Position numbers and translations under genes: made by a program. The notes beneath the pieces were generated by a model, which was not told where the DNA came from, ran no database searches, and worked only from the letters and a program-made list of their open reading frames with translations. From an uncultured Clostridia bacterium (lineage in GTDB: Bacteria; Bacillota; Clostridia; Christensenellales; Borkfalkiaceae): DNA of 64,000 nucleotides. The stretch covers positions 1-64,000 of the forward strand of contig CALVWW010000002.1 in NCBI GenBank assembly GCA_944368155.1, read 5' to 3'. Shown piece by piece: positions 47,100 to 56,236 of the stretch; positions within the stretch are counted from its first letter, which is position 1; each line of letters opens with the position of its first letter.

Positions 47100-48996
47100 T
47101 GTCCCCTCCGTTGAAAAGGCTTATTACCTTCCCCGCAAAATCTTCACAGGTAAAATCTGTGTCTATTTCTATTCCAAGCTCTTTAAGGCGCGCGCAAGCC
47201 TTTGCCGTGAGCGGAATATCCAGCCCGAGCGAAGTGAGTTCTTCGGCCTTTTTAAACAGTTCGCGCGGAAGAGCGCAGTCGGCGACGGCGCCCTCCGAGA
47301 TGACGGCCGCCATGGTGCAGTTATCGGCAATTTCGTCCATATCGTGCGATACCACTATCACCGTCGAACACCACTCGCGGTGAAGCTTATGCAGAAGTTC
47401 CATTATTTCCTGTTTGCCGAGCGGGTCGAGCCCGGCGGCAGGTTCGTCCAATATCAATATGTGCGGCCGCGTCACAATTACGCCTGCAATGGCTACGCGC
47501 CTCTTCTGTCCGCCCGACAAATCGAACGGAGATTTATCCTTTACCTCCTCATAGTCGAGGCCTACCATCTCTACCGCTGCGCGCACGGCGGCTTCGGTCT
47601 CCTCGGCCGAAATGCCCTTGCGGAAATTTTTGAGTCCGAACGCGACGTCGGCGAAAACCGTTTCGGCAAAGAGCTGGTATTCGGGATATTGGAACACCAT
47701 TCCGACGCTCTCGCGCAGTTTTACAAAGTTGCACTTTTTATCGGCGAGATTGAACGGTCCTACAGTTATCTGAGGCAAAACGGGTGCAGGCTGTCCCTTT
47801 TTAGGCTTTTTTGCGCGGTAACGCTTTTCTGCCTGCGGAAGTTTTATAAGCGCGTTGAGATGCTGAACCAGCGTCGATTTGCCGCTGCCGGTATGGCCTA
47901 TTATGCCGAAAAACTCACCCTCGTCTATGTGCAGGTCAATTCCCCTGAGCGCCTTTGACGCAAAAGGAGATTTGGCCGAATATGTGAAAGTGAGATTTTT
48001 TACGTCTATGTCCCACTCGTGCGCGCTCTCCGCCCTCTGCGGAGGAACAGAATGAACCTCTCTTTTTTCAATGCCGCGGCAGTCTGCGGCCTCCTTTATC
48101 TCTTCGGCAAGAATTTCGGGCGTGAGGCAGTCGGCGACGTCGATTCCGGCGCCCTGCAGCGCCTTGCAAATCCTGCCTATGCGCGGCAGGCTGAGGTTAT
48201 ACGCCTCCAGCCGCTCGCTGTGCAGAAAAATCTCGGCGGGCGTGCCCTGCATAACAATTTCGCCGCGGTTCAGAACGATTGTGCGGTCGGCAAGCAGAGC
48301 TTCCTCCATAAAGTGCGTTATAAGTATCACGGTGAGCCCTTCCTCCCTGTTGAGGCGGGACACCACACCCATTACCTCGCGGCGGCCGCGGGGGTCGAGC
48401 ATGGCGGTAGACTCGTCCAATATGAGGATATCGGGCTTTATGGCAAGCACGCCGGCAATGGCTATGCGCTGTTTCTGTCCGCCGGAAAGGCGGGAAGGCG
48501 TGCCTGTGCGGTAGGCCGACATGCCTACGGCTCCCAGCGCCCAGTCTATCCTTCTGCCTATCTCCTCCCGCTCAACGCCTATATTTTCAGGCCCGAATGC
48601 GACGTCGTCCTCGATGATAGAGGCAACCATCTGGTTATCGGGGTTCTGAAATACTATGCCCGCGCGCTTCCTTATCTCAATCGGGTTCTTTCCCTCGGAA
48701 GTATCCAGCCCGAACACAGTCACCTTGCCCTTGTCAGGCAGAAGAAGGCCGTTTATAAGCCGCGCAAGCGTCGATTTACCGCTGCCATTGTGGCCTATCA
48801 CAGCCAGAAATTCGCCTTTTTTTACGCTGAACGTTATCCCGTTTAGGGCGGGCGAGGGCTGGTCGTTGTATGAAAAAGTTACGCCGTCGAAAACGACTGC
48901 GCTATCATCTTTATCTACGCCCGCGGCGTTTTCACCGCCCACGGCCGGGGCGGGTTGCGGCACAGCTATGGCCGCGTCCTTTAAATTTTCTTCCAT
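47092..48996 (-). CDS. ecfA: fused ECF transporter ATPase EcfA1-EcfA2
   Basis: A 634-residue protein containing both ATPases of the ECF module, normally two genes of about 280 residues. First half: Walker A GHNGSGKST (68-76), FQNPDNQ, LSGGQKQR, LILDEST (EcfA1-like). A roughly 50-residue linker (about 290-340) joins the second half: Walker A GHTGSGKST (about 364-372), FQYPEYQ, LSGGQKRR, LILDEPAAGLD (EcfA2-like). The second half has a basic insertion (KRYRAKKPKKGQPAP) after Walker A. Both sites look competent. AAAGG precedes the ATG. It powers vitamin uptake with ecfT. Confidence 0.93.
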   Translation of the reverse strand: MEENLKDAAIAVPQPAPAVGGENAAGVDKDDSAVVFDGVTFSYNDQPSPALNGITFSVKKGEFLAVIGHNGSGKSTLARLINGLLLPDKGKVTVFGLDTSEGKNPIEIRKRAGIVFQNPDNQMVASIIEDDVAFGPENIGVEREEIGRRIDWALGAVGMSAYRTGTPSRLSGGQKQRIAIAGVLAIKPDILILDESTAMLDPRGRREVMGVVSRLNREEGLTVILITHFMEEALLADRTIVLNRGEIVMQGTPAEIFLHSERLEAYNLSLPRIGRICKALQGAGIDVADCLTPEILAEEIKEAADCRGIEKREVHSVPPQRAESAHEWDIDVKNLTFTYSAKSPFASKALRGIDLHIDEGEFFGIIGHTGSGKSTLVQHLNALIKLPQAEKRYRAKKPKKGQPAPVLPQITVGPFNLADKKCNFVKLRESVGMVFQYPEYQLFAETVFADVAFGLKNFRKGISAEETEAAVRAAVEMVGLDYEEVKDKSPFDLSGGQKRRVAIAGVIVTRPHILILDEPAAGLDPLGKQEIMELLHKLHREWCSTVIVVSHDMDEIADNCTMAAVISEGAVADCALPRELFKKAEELTSLGLDIPLTAKACARLKELGIEIDTDFTCEDFAGKVISLFNGGDNA

Positions 48997-49019
48997 TTTA
49001 TACCTTTTATTTGCAACTG

Positions 49020-49048
49020 ATTATAGCAAAATTACAATTTTTTAACAA
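49020..49048 (-). promoter_or_regulatory. promoter of ecfA-ecfT-truA
   Basis: Minus strand TTGTTA (49043-49048), 17 bp, TATAAT (49020-49025). Confidence 0.7.
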
Positions 49049-49227
49049 CAATTTATGCCGTAATTTTTATTAAAGGTGGATAAAAAGTTTGTGAAGTGCC
49101 GTCATTTGCAAAAATATGCGGCTTACGCACACCCGATACTTCTTCCTCAGTGCCTGCACGGCCTGCCCGAGCAAGCTCCTTTTTAGGCAGAATTTTAAAT
49201 ATGTTAAAAATATATTTCATATGGATA

Positions 49228-49280
49228 TTGACTTTTTCAATCAATTGTTCTATAATAATTTTGTGTGAAAAATACACAAA
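49228..49280 (+). promoter_or_regulatory. promoter and candidate redox operator of PFOR
   Basis: TTGACT (49228-49233), 17 bp, TATAAT (49251-49256). Immediately after the -10, TTTGTGT and ACACAAA (49260-49266/49274-49280) form an inverted repeat resembling Rex (NADH/NAD sensor) sites, but the spacing is one base longer than usual. Downstream, ACGGACAATTAT occurs twice (49306 and 49323). Confidence 0.6.
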
Positions 49281-49354
49281 GTTATTGATTCGTTCAATTA
49301 TTCTGACGGACAATTATCTTAAACGGACAATTATTTAAAACGGAGGTTTTATTG

Positions 49355-52300
49355 ATGAAAAAGTTGACTATCGACGGTAATACCGCCGCCAGCCACGTTG
49401 CGTACGCCTTTTCGGAAGTAGCGGCCATCTACCCCATCACCCCCTCTTCCCCCATGGCGGAAGTTGCCGATGAATGGGCGACCGCAGGCAGAACCAACAT
49501 GTGGGGACAGAAGGTCAAAATTGCTGAGATGCAGTCGGAGGGAGGCGCTGCCGGCGCAGTTCACGGCTCGCTCTCCGCAGGTGCACTCACCTCGACTTTC
49601 ACCGCTTCTCAGGGACTTCTTCTGATGATTCCCAATATGTACAAGATATCAGGCGAACTGCTGCCCATGGTTATGCACGTTTCGGCGCGCGCCCTTGCCG
49701 CTCATTCGCTGAACATATTCGGCGACCATGCTGACGTTATGGCTTGCCGCCAGACTGGCTTCGCTATGCTGTGCGATTCATCCGTTCAGGAGGTTATGGA
49801 CCTCGCGCTCGTTGCGCACCTGTCCACCCTCAAATCTAAAGTTCCCTTCATCAACTTCTTCGACGGTTTCAGAACTTCCCACGAAGTTGCCAAAATCGAC
49901 GTTTGGGACGAGGCTGACGACTATGCCGAGATAAGGGCTATCTGCGACGAAGCAGGCATTGCCGAAGACGTAGCCGACTTCAAGAGCCGCTCTTTAAACC
50001 CCGAGCATCCCATACAGAAAGGTACCGCACAGAACGGCGACACCTATTTCCAGAACAGGGAAACTGCAAACAGCTACTATGAAGCTACCCCCGCCATCGT
50101 TCAGAAGATGATGGATCTCGTTTCCTCCAAGTGCGGAAGGAAATATCACCTCTTCGACTATGTCGGCGCTCCCGACGCAGAAGAAGTTATAGTAGCCATG
50201 GGTTCGGCTTGCGAGACAATAGAAGAATCTATAAACAAGCTCAACACCATGGGCAAGAAGTACGGCCTCGTTAAAGTTCGCCTTTACCGTCCCTTCGTTG
50301 CCGACGCATTCGTTGCCGCCCTTCCCGAGACGGTTAAAAAGATTGCCGTACTCGACAGGACCAAGGAACCCGGTTCCCTCGGCGAACCTTTATACCTCGA
50401 CGTTTGCTCTGCACTTTTAGAAAAGGGCGTAACCGGCGCAAAGGTTGTAGGCGGCCGCTACGGCCTCGGCTCCAAGGAGTTCACTCCTTCCATGGTGCTC
50501 GCAGTTTACAAGAACCTCGAGCAGGACAGCCCTAAGAACCACTTCACTATCGGTATCTATGAGGACGTTACCAATTCCTCGCTCGATTTCTCCGAAAAGT
50601 TCGACGCCGCTCCCGCAGGCTCCACTTCCTGCAAGTTCTACGGCCTCGGCTCCGACGGTACCGTTGGCGCCAACAAGAACTCCATAAAGATTATCGGCGA
50701 CCACACCGACAAGCACGCTCAGGCATACTTCTTCTACGATTCCAAGAAGTCGGGCGGCATAACCGTATCCCACCTTCGTTTCGGCGATACGCCCATTCAG
50801 TCTGAGTACCTCATCGACTCTGCCGACTTCGTTCAGTGCTCCAACCCCTCATACATCACCCGTTACGACATGACGAGCGACATCAAAGAGGGCGGCACTT
50901 TCCTCATCAACACAGACGCTACAACGGTTGAAAAGCTTGAAGAATTCCTGCCCGCAAAGGTTAAGCAGGACATCGCAAAGAAGCACATCAACCTCTATGT
51001 TATCGACGCTATCCATATCGCGGGCAAGCTCGGACTTAAGGGCAGGACGAACACCATACTTCAGTCGGCGTTCTTCCGCGTTAATCCCCAGATAATGCCC
51101 TACGACAAGGCAATCGAATACATGAAGTATATGGCTAAGAAGTCCTTCGGCAGAAAGGGCGACGCAGTCGTTCAGATGAACTACGACGCAATCGATTCCG
51201 CCGCAGGCGACAACCTCGTAAAAATCGACGTTCCCGCATCGTGGGCAGAAGCTACGACGGGCGCCGCTATGATAGAGGGACATGCCGACAAGTACTATCA
51301 GGAGATTATAAAGCCCATCCTCTACCTTCAGGGCGACAAGCTTAAGTCATCTCAGTTCAACGCGGACGGCCACGTTCCCACCGGCACGACCAAGTTCGAA
51401 AAGCGCGGCGTTGCCGTTACCGTTCCCGAAATTATTCAGGACAAGTGCATACAGTGCGGCACCTGCTCGTTCGTATGCCCTCATGCCTGCTTAAGGCCCG
51501 CTCTCGTAAGTAACGACGCGACTGACAAGCCCGAGACCATGACCACCAAGCCCGCAATCGGCATCCCCGGCTACGGCTACAAGATGCAGGTATCTCCCTT
51601 AGACTGCATGGGCTGCGGCGTCTGCGCGACCGTTTGCCCCGTAAAGGACGGCGGCGCCATAAAGATGATACCTCTTGCCGAGTCGCTTGAAAAGGGCGAA
51701 GACAAGAACTGGGATTACACTGTAGACCTTCCCGCGGTAGATACTTCCAAGTTCAAGAAGGAGACCGTTAAAGGCTGCCAGTTCTGCACGCCTCTGTTTG
51801 AGTTCTCCGGCGCATGCGCAGGCTGCGGCGAGACCCCTTACGTTAAGGTTATAACCCAGCTGTTCGGCGAAGACATGATAATCGCCAACGCTACGGGCTG
51901 CTCGTCCATCTACGGCGGCTCCTCTCCTACCTGCCCTTACACCACCAATAAAGAAGGCCACGGTCCTGCATGGGCTAACTCGCTGTTTGAAGACAACGCA
52001 GAGTTCGGTTACGGCATGAACCTTGCTTACAGCGCAAGGCGCAATGCGATAAAGAGCAAAGTTGAAAAGCTTGCCCAGCTTTGGGACGGCGAAGGAAAGG
52101 CGGCTTGCGAAGCTTATCTTGCAGCTTTTGCCGACAGAGAACCCTCAAAGAAGGCTTCAAAAGAGCTCATCAAATATCTTGAAGGCTGCAAGGACTGCGG
52201 CTGCGAAGCCGACGCGCTTGTAAAAGAGATACTTGCAGACAAAGACTGCCTTGCAAAGAAGTCCATCTGGATATTCGGCGGCGACGGCTGGGCATACGAC

Positions 52301-52894
52301 ATCGGTTACGGCGGCCTTGACCACGTTATAGCTGAGGGCGAAGACGTAAATATTCTCGTTCTCGACACCGAAGTTTACTCCAACACCGGCGGCCAGGCTT
52401 CCAAGTCGACCAACATCGGCGCAGTTGCCAAGTTTGCTTCCGCAGGCAAGAGGGTAAAGAAGAAGGACCTCGGCATGATTGCAAAAACATACGGCTACGT
52501 ATACGTTGCTCAGTGCTCGATGGGCTCCAACCCCGGCCAGTTCTTAAAGGCAATATCAGAGGCTGAAGCTTACCACGGCCCTTCGCTCATCATCTGCTAT
52601 GCACCTTGCATCAACCACGGCATCAACATGACCAAGAGCCAGCTCGAAGAGAAGGCGGCGGTTGACTGCGGTTACTGGCAGCTCTACAGGTACAATCCTG
52701 AAGGCGAAGTATTCACGCTCGACAGCAAGCCCGACCCTAACTTCGAGGGCTACCAGGCATTCCTTGCCGGCGAGACGAGATATTCCTCGCTCGTTAAGAC
52801 TCAGGGCGCAGAAGTGGCAAACGAGCTCTTCAAGCAGACCGAGGAATCGGCAAAAGAAAGGCTCGAAGGCTACAAGAAGCTTGCCGGCAAGTAA
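49355..52894 (+). CDS. nifJ: pyruvate:ferredoxin (flavodoxin) oxidoreductase
   Basis: An 1179-residue homodimeric PFOR that oxidatively decarboxylates pyruvate to acetyl-CoA and reduces ferredoxin, the central reaction of clostridial fermentation. Domains in order: pyruvate-binding domain I (YPITPSSPMAE), domain II, the CoA-binding domain, a 2x[4Fe-4S] ferredoxin domain with CIQCGTCSFVCP (near 698) and CMGCGVCATVCP (near 749), and the TPP domain with the proximal-cluster cysteines CAGCGETPY (near 820) and GDGWAYDIGYGG. The ATG at 49355 follows CGGAGG; a TTG codon before it is not needed. Its reduced ferredoxin may feed the hydrogenase at 59404. Confidence 0.97.
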   Translation: MKKLTIDGNTAASHVAYAFSEVAAIYPITPSSPMAEVADEWATAGRTNMWGQKVKIAEMQSEGGAAGAVHGSLSAGALTSTFTASQGLLLMIPNMYKISGELLPMVMHVSARALAAHSLNIFGDHADVMACRQTGFAMLCDSSVQEVMDLALVAHLSTLKSKVPFINFFDGFRTSHEVAKIDVWDEADDYAEIRAICDEAGIAEDVADFKSRSLNPEHPIQKGTAQNGDTYFQNRETANSYYEATPAIVQKMMDLVSSKCGRKYHLFDYVGAPDAEEVIVAMGSACETIEESINKLNTMGKKYGLVKVRLYRPFVADAFVAALPETVKKIAVLDRTKEPGSLGEPLYLDVCSALLEKGVTGAKVVGGRYGLGSKEFTPSMVLAVYKNLEQDSPKNHFTIGIYEDVTNSSLDFSEKFDAAPAGSTSCKFYGLGSDGTVGANKNSIKIIGDHTDKHAQAYFFYDSKKSGGITVSHLRFGDTPIQSEYLIDSADFVQCSNPSYITRYDMTSDIKEGGTFLINTDATTVEKLEEFLPAKVKQDIAKKHINLYVIDAIHIAGKLGLKGRTNTILQSAFFRVNPQIMPYDKAIEYMKYMAKKSFGRKGDAVVQMNYDAIDSAAGDNLVKIDVPASWAEATTGAAMIEGHADKYYQEIIKPILYLQGDKLKSSQFNADGHVPTGTTKFEKRGVAVTVPEIIQDKCIQCGTCSFVCPHACLRPALVSNDATDKPETMTTKPAIGIPGYGYKMQVSPLDCMGCGVCATVCPVKDGGAIKMIPLAESLEKGEDKNWDYTVDLPAVDTSKFKKETVKGCQFCTPLFEFSGACAGCGETPYVKVITQLFGEDMIIANATGCSSIYGGSSPTCPYTTNKEGHGPAWANSLFEDNAEFGYGMNLAYSARRNAIKSKVEKLAQLWDGEGKAACEAYLAAFADREPSKKASKELIKYLEGCKDCGCEADALVKEILADKDCLAKKSIWIFGGDGWAYDIGYGGLDHVIAEGEDVNILVLDTEVYSNTGGQASKSTNIGAVAKFASAGKRVKKKDLGMIAKTYGYVYVAQCSMGSNPGQFLKAISEAEAYHGPSLIICYAPCINHGINMTKSQLEEKAAVDCGYWQLYRYNPEGEVFTLDSKPDPNFEGYQAFLAGETRYSSLVKTQGAEVANELFKQTEESAKERLEGYKKLAGK

Positions 52895-52922
52895 TAGTCA
52901 ATAACAACCCCGTTTTGTATAT

Positions 52923-52957
52923 AATAAGCCGCCGCGGCTGTGCCGCGGCGGCTTATT
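52923..52957 (+). terminator. terminator of PFOR
   Basis: Perfect 16-bp stem AATAAGCCGCCGCGGC and complement with loop TGT, followed by CATTT. Confidence 0.85.
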
Positions 52958-52999
52958 CATTTAAGTTGCATAAAAAATTCCGCCCGAAGGCGGATATCG

Positions 53000-53221
53000 T
53001 TAATATTCGGATAATCCTAAAAGATAGTCGGCAGTGGTATCCAAAATTTTAGCAAAATTTGCAAGCACAGAAAGACTTAGTTCGGAAGTGCCGTTTTCGT
53101 ATTGCGAAACAGTGTTTTGAGCAACTCCCGCCCTTTCGGCAAGTTCTCTTTGCGACATATTCATGCCCTTGCGCAACTCTCTTATCCTTTTGCCGGTTTC
53201 AACCATACTAAAATCTGCCAT
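53000..53221 (-). CDS. XRE family transcriptional regulator
   Basis: A 73-residue single-domain Cro/CI repressor (MSQRELAERAGVAQNTVSQYE). The ATG at 53221 lies six bases after a TACAAT box, so the mRNA is probably leaderless; the alternative ATG at 53206 also lacks a ribosome site, and the longer frame crosses the operator. Divergent from a DUF6809-like gene. ACAGATA half sites between them indicate that it represses both. Confidence 0.82.
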   Translation of the reverse strand: MADFSMVETGKRIRELRKGMNMSQRELAERAGVAQNTVSQYENGTSELSLSVLANFAKILDTTADYLLGLSEY

Positions 53222-53283
53222 ACAGATATTGTATGTTAATTTCAACAATTCAACTCGACTTATCTGTGTTACAGATATATAAT
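53222..53283. promoter_or_regulatory. divergent promoter region with ACAGATA operators
   Basis: For the plus gene: TCGACT (53255-53260), 17 bp, TATAAT (53278-53283); the spacer is exactly the inverted repeat TATCTGT-GTT-ACAGATA (53261-53277). A third ACAGATA at 53222-53228 overlaps the start of the minus-strand XRE gene, whose -10 TACAAT lies at 53228-53233. Confidence 0.75.
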
Positions 53284-53332
53284 AATATTTCGGCATAATA
53301 TTGCGGCGTAATTCGGACATGCAGGAGCGAAT

Positions 53333-53596
53333 ATGTCACCAAACATATTAAATTTGCATAAACATATCGCCGCTGAAAATTTGAGAGAGCATTCAAAAGA
53401 CTATATCAAAATAGTTAAACAATATTTAGCTTTCAAAAATCTAATCAGCGATGAACTAAACGATTGCCATAAAGATAATTTTGATACACTCTGTGAACTG
53501 CAAAACGACCTTGAAGAATTATCGTCTGAATTGTATTTCGCCGAGGGGTTTAAACTCGGCCTTGCGATTGCCGCGGAGAGTTTTTTAGATAAATGA
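53333..53596 (+). CDS. small helical protein (DUF6809-like)
   Basis: An 87-residue acidic helical protein. The C-terminal pattern FAEGFKLGLAIAAESFLD resembles the conserved ending of DUF6809 proteins, small proteins often found beside XRE regulators in Clostridia; function unknown. CAGGAG precedes the ATG. Its promoter is blocked by the XRE operator. An antagonist or partner of the XRE protein, as in small toxin-antitoxin or lysogeny-like switches, is possible but there is no direct evidence. Confidence 0.7.
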   Translation: MSPNILNLHKHIAAENLREHSKDYIKIVKQYLAFKNLISDELNDCHKDNFDTLCELQNDLEELSSELYFAEGFKLGLAIAAESFLDK

Positions 53597-53640
53597 TGCG
53601 CACATATGCCCCAACTATTGCATTGCAAACAGCTACGCTA

Positions 53641-53690
53641 AAGCATAAGCGGCGGCGCCTTTTCAAAGGCGCCGCCGCTTATGCTTTTTT
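53641..53690 (+). terminator. terminator between DUF6809-like gene and aldose epimerase
   Basis: A stem of more than 20 bp (arms around GCATAAGCGGCGGCGCC) with a 2-base loop and T6 tail; symmetrical, so usable in both directions. Confidence 0.9.
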
Positions 53691-53696
53691 ACTCTA

Positions 53697-54521
53697 CTAA
53701 TCTTTATTTACGGTGAGCGTATAGCTGAATGTGCTGCCCGCTCCCCTTTCAAAATTCATAAAGGGCTTCAACGAAAGTTCGCGCGGGAAAGCGGCATTAT
53801 CGTTTATGCCCCACCACGGCTCAACGCACACATAGTCGCCGCCGTTTTCATTCGACCAGAAGGCAACGACGGGACAATCGGACTTGTAAGCATAGGTGTA
53901 TCCGTCCTGCGTGCGCGCGTAAATTGCGCCGCCCGAAAGCGCCCCGAGCTGAAAGGTTTTACACTCGGCAAAAAATGCCTTGTCGGCAACAAAACGTTTT
54001 AAATGAGGCAGAGCCGCAGCTCCCCCTTCAAGGGGATATATTACGGGGTGTTCCTCGTTTTCAAACTCGATGACCGCACTGCCGCCGGGCGCATACATAC
54101 CGGGGTGTCCTCCAACGTAGAAGGGCATAACTCCGCTCTTCGAGCGCACAAAATATGTGATTTTAACGCTGTTTTCAATCAGTTCGTAACTTATAGAAAA
54201 GTCAAATTCAAACGGATAACTTTTAAGCGTTTGACCGTCGGATGAAAAGGATAACGTAAGTTTTGCATTGCCCTCGCGAAAGGGCGTCAGCGTTGCGTAG
54301 CGCGCCAGCCCGTGCGATTTCAGCTCGTAACCCTTTCCGCACACGTCAAACGGTGCGGCGTGGCCGACTATCGGAAAGATAACGACGTCGCGACTCTTCC
54401 ACACTTCGCCGCCCTGCCACAGCCGCTCTTCGCACGCAGGCTTGTAGACAAGCGAGTGCATTGCCCCGCCCTCGTCGTTTACGGTGAGTTTTAAAAATTC
54501 GTTTTCAATAGAATGAAGCAT
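53697..54521 (-). CDS. aldose 1-epimerase family protein (LacX-like)
   Basis: A 274-residue beta-sandwich protein of the galactose mutarotase superfamily. Catalytic-type residues appear as His in KSHGLAR (near 70), His in GGHPG (near 139) and Glu in CVEPWWG (near 232). LacX-like members interconvert anomers of sugars or phosphosugars; the substrate is unknown. AGGGGGAA precedes the ATG. It stands alone. Confidence 0.87.
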   Translation of the reverse strand: MLHSIENEFLKLTVNDEGGAMHSLVYKPACEERLWQGGEVWKSRDVVIFPIVGHAAPFDVCGKGYELKSHGLARYATLTPFREGNAKLTLSFSSDGQTLKSYPFEFDFSISYELIENSVKITYFVRSKSGVMPFYVGGHPGMYAPGGSAVIEFENEEHPVIYPLEGGAAALPHLKRFVADKAFFAECKTFQLGALSGGAIYARTQDGYTYAYKSDCPVVAFWSNENGGDYVCVEPWWGINDNAAFPRELSLKPFMNFERGAGSTFSYTLTVNKD

Positions 54522-54580
54522 ATCTTCCCCCTAAGGCGCGACAGCGCCTTAACTTATCGCGTGTGCCATTTTAGCACATT

Positions 54581-54919
54581 TTACCAATCGAGTTGTTCCC
54601 CGCCCAGAATGTGAATGTGCAAATGGAATACCGACTGCCCTGCGTCCTCGCCCTGGTTTATGACAAGGCGGTAACCCTTCTCACAGCCGTTCTGCGCGGC
54701 AATTTCAGGAATTTTCACAAGCATATATTTCACAAGTTCGGCGCCCTCTTCTCCCATTTCTGAGAGGAGCTTGAAGTGAGCTTTGGGCACGGCAAGAAGG
54801 TGCACTTTGGCCTTGGGCTCGATATCCTTGAAGACAAGCATTTTATCGTCCTCATAGACCTTTGCAGAGGGAATTTCACCCCTGATTATTTTGCAGAAAA
54901 GGCAATCGTCTTTAAGCAT
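54581..54919 (-). CDS. HIT family nucleotide hydrolase/transferase
   Basis: A 112-residue HINT-type protein with the histidine triad HLHIH (99-103) and the zinc ligands Cys6-x2-Cys9 and His40. Hint proteins hydrolyse AMP-linked phosphoramidates. AAGGAGATAAAT precedes the ATG. It is downstream of mtaB on the same strand (60-base gap), so possibly part of the prmA-rsmE-mtaB transcript. Confidence 0.93.
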   Translation of the reverse strand: MLKDDCLFCKIIRGEIPSAKVYEDDKMLVFKDIEPKAKVHLLAVPKAHFKLLSEMGEEGAELVKYMLVKIPEIAAQNGCEKGYRLVINQGEDAGQSVFHLHIHILGGEQLDW

Positions 54920-54979
54920 ATTTATCTCCTTAATTTCGGTGCAAAAAATGCTTTCGTTGAGGCATATCCCCGCACCAAT

Positions 54980-56236
54980 TTAATTTTTAGCTGAATTTTC
55001 GGCAAGTACGGCAAGCGCGCCGCCCTCGCGCGGTTCGGTTAAGGCCACGTTTAACACTTCGCCCGAATGGTCGCCTAGCAGCCATACCTTGATATAATTG
55101 GGCGTATATCCCACGTTGTATTCCCCCTCCATGTCCTCGAAGATAACGCTCTGCGTGCTTCCGATAAACTTTAAAACATAGCGCTCCTCGGCAAGTTTTG
55201 CGGCGGCAAGCAGCCTTTGCAGGCGCTCTTCTTTGACCGCATACGGGATATCCTTCATTTTAAAGGCGGCAGTACCCTCGCGCGGGGAAAAAGCAAACGC
55301 GTGCACGCGGGCAAAACCGACCTCATCTATTATAGAAAGACTATCGGCAAAGTCCTGCTCCGTTTCGGTAGGAAAGCCTGCGATTATATCACAGGTTATG
55401 GCCGCCGCAGGGAAATATTGGTATATCAACGCACACTTTTCAAGATACTGCGCCCGCGTGTAGCGGCGGTTCATAGCCCTCAGCACTTCATCGCTTCCGC
55501 TCTGAAGAGAGAGATGAAACTGCGGAGCAAAGTTTTTAAGCGAGCGGCACGCTGAAAGAAAGCGTTCGTCTATCACGCGGCACTCGATAGAGCCGAGACG
55601 TATGCGTTTATCCGCGCCTGACATCATAGTTATCAGCCCTGCAAGGTCGGCGCCGCCATAATTATATGCCGAAATATTTATGCCCGTGAGCACAACTTCC
55701 GGGCAGGAGGTATTGTTCACCTCGCACAAAATCTCTCGGGCAGAGCGGCTGCGCACCCTGCCGCGGAGGTACGGTATTACACAGTAACTGCAAAAGTTAT
55801 TGCAACCGTCTTCTATTTTTATGAATGCGCGTGTGCGCATACCGACAGGTTCGGGCAGAATTTCATAGCCCTGTTCGTTATTAGTTGCGGCATATTCACG
55901 CCCCAATTCTTTTGCAAGGACAGAAATAAGCTCATTCTTCCTGCGTGCGCCGCCCACGTAAAACACGCCCTTCTCTTCAAATGACCTGCTGTCTTTTTCC
56001 GACGCACAGCCGACGACAAATATTTTCGCCTCATTATTATATTTACGCGCACGCGCGACAAGCTGACGGCTCTTTTTTTCCGCCTCGCGCGTGACGGCGC
56101 AGGTGTTCAGAACGTATATATCCGCGGGGCAAAGCCTCTCCTCGACCTCCGCTCCCCAGCTTTTGAGCGCGGCGGCAACCGAGGCTGACTCCACCTCGTT
56201 GACCTTACAGCCGAGGGTAAAAATGCATGCCTTCAT
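54980..56236 (-). CDS. mtaB: tRNA t6A37 methylthiotransferase MtaB
   Basis: A 418-residue radical-SAM enzyme that converts t6A to ms2t6A at position 37 of tRNAs reading ANN codons. The N-terminal cluster uses Cys10, Cys46 and Cys77; the radical SAM motif CNNFCSYC gives Cys145, Cys149 and Cys152; the C-terminus is a TRAM domain. The ATG at 56236 overlaps the rsmE stop by ATGA, which fixes the start. It belongs to the conserved prmA-rsmE-mtaB order. Confidence 0.95.
   Translation of the reverse strand: MKACIFTLGCKVNEVESASVAAALKSWGAEVEERLCPADIYVLNTCAVTREAEKKSRQLVARARKYNNEAKIFVVGCASEKDSRSFEEKGVFYVGGARRKNELISVLAKELGREYAATNNEQGYEILPEPVGMRTRAFIKIEDGCNNFCSYCVIPYLRGRVRSRSAREILCEVNNTSCPEVVLTGINISAYNYGGADLAGLITMMSGADKRIRLGSIECRVIDERFLSACRSLKNFAPQFHLSLQSGSDEVLRAMNRRYTRAQYLEKCALIYQYFPAAAITCDIIAGFPTETEQDFADSLSIIDEVGFARVHAFAFSPREGTAAFKMKDIPYAVKEERLQRLLAAAKLAEERYVLKFIGSTQSVIFEDMEGEYNVGYTPNYIKVWLLGDHSGEVLNVALTEPREGGALAVLAENSAKN

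Noticed and set aside
53333..53596. Calling the XRE/small-protein pair a toxin-antitoxin system
   Set aside because: The operator layout is suggestive but neither protein has toxin motifs; DUF6809-like proteins are not known toxins.
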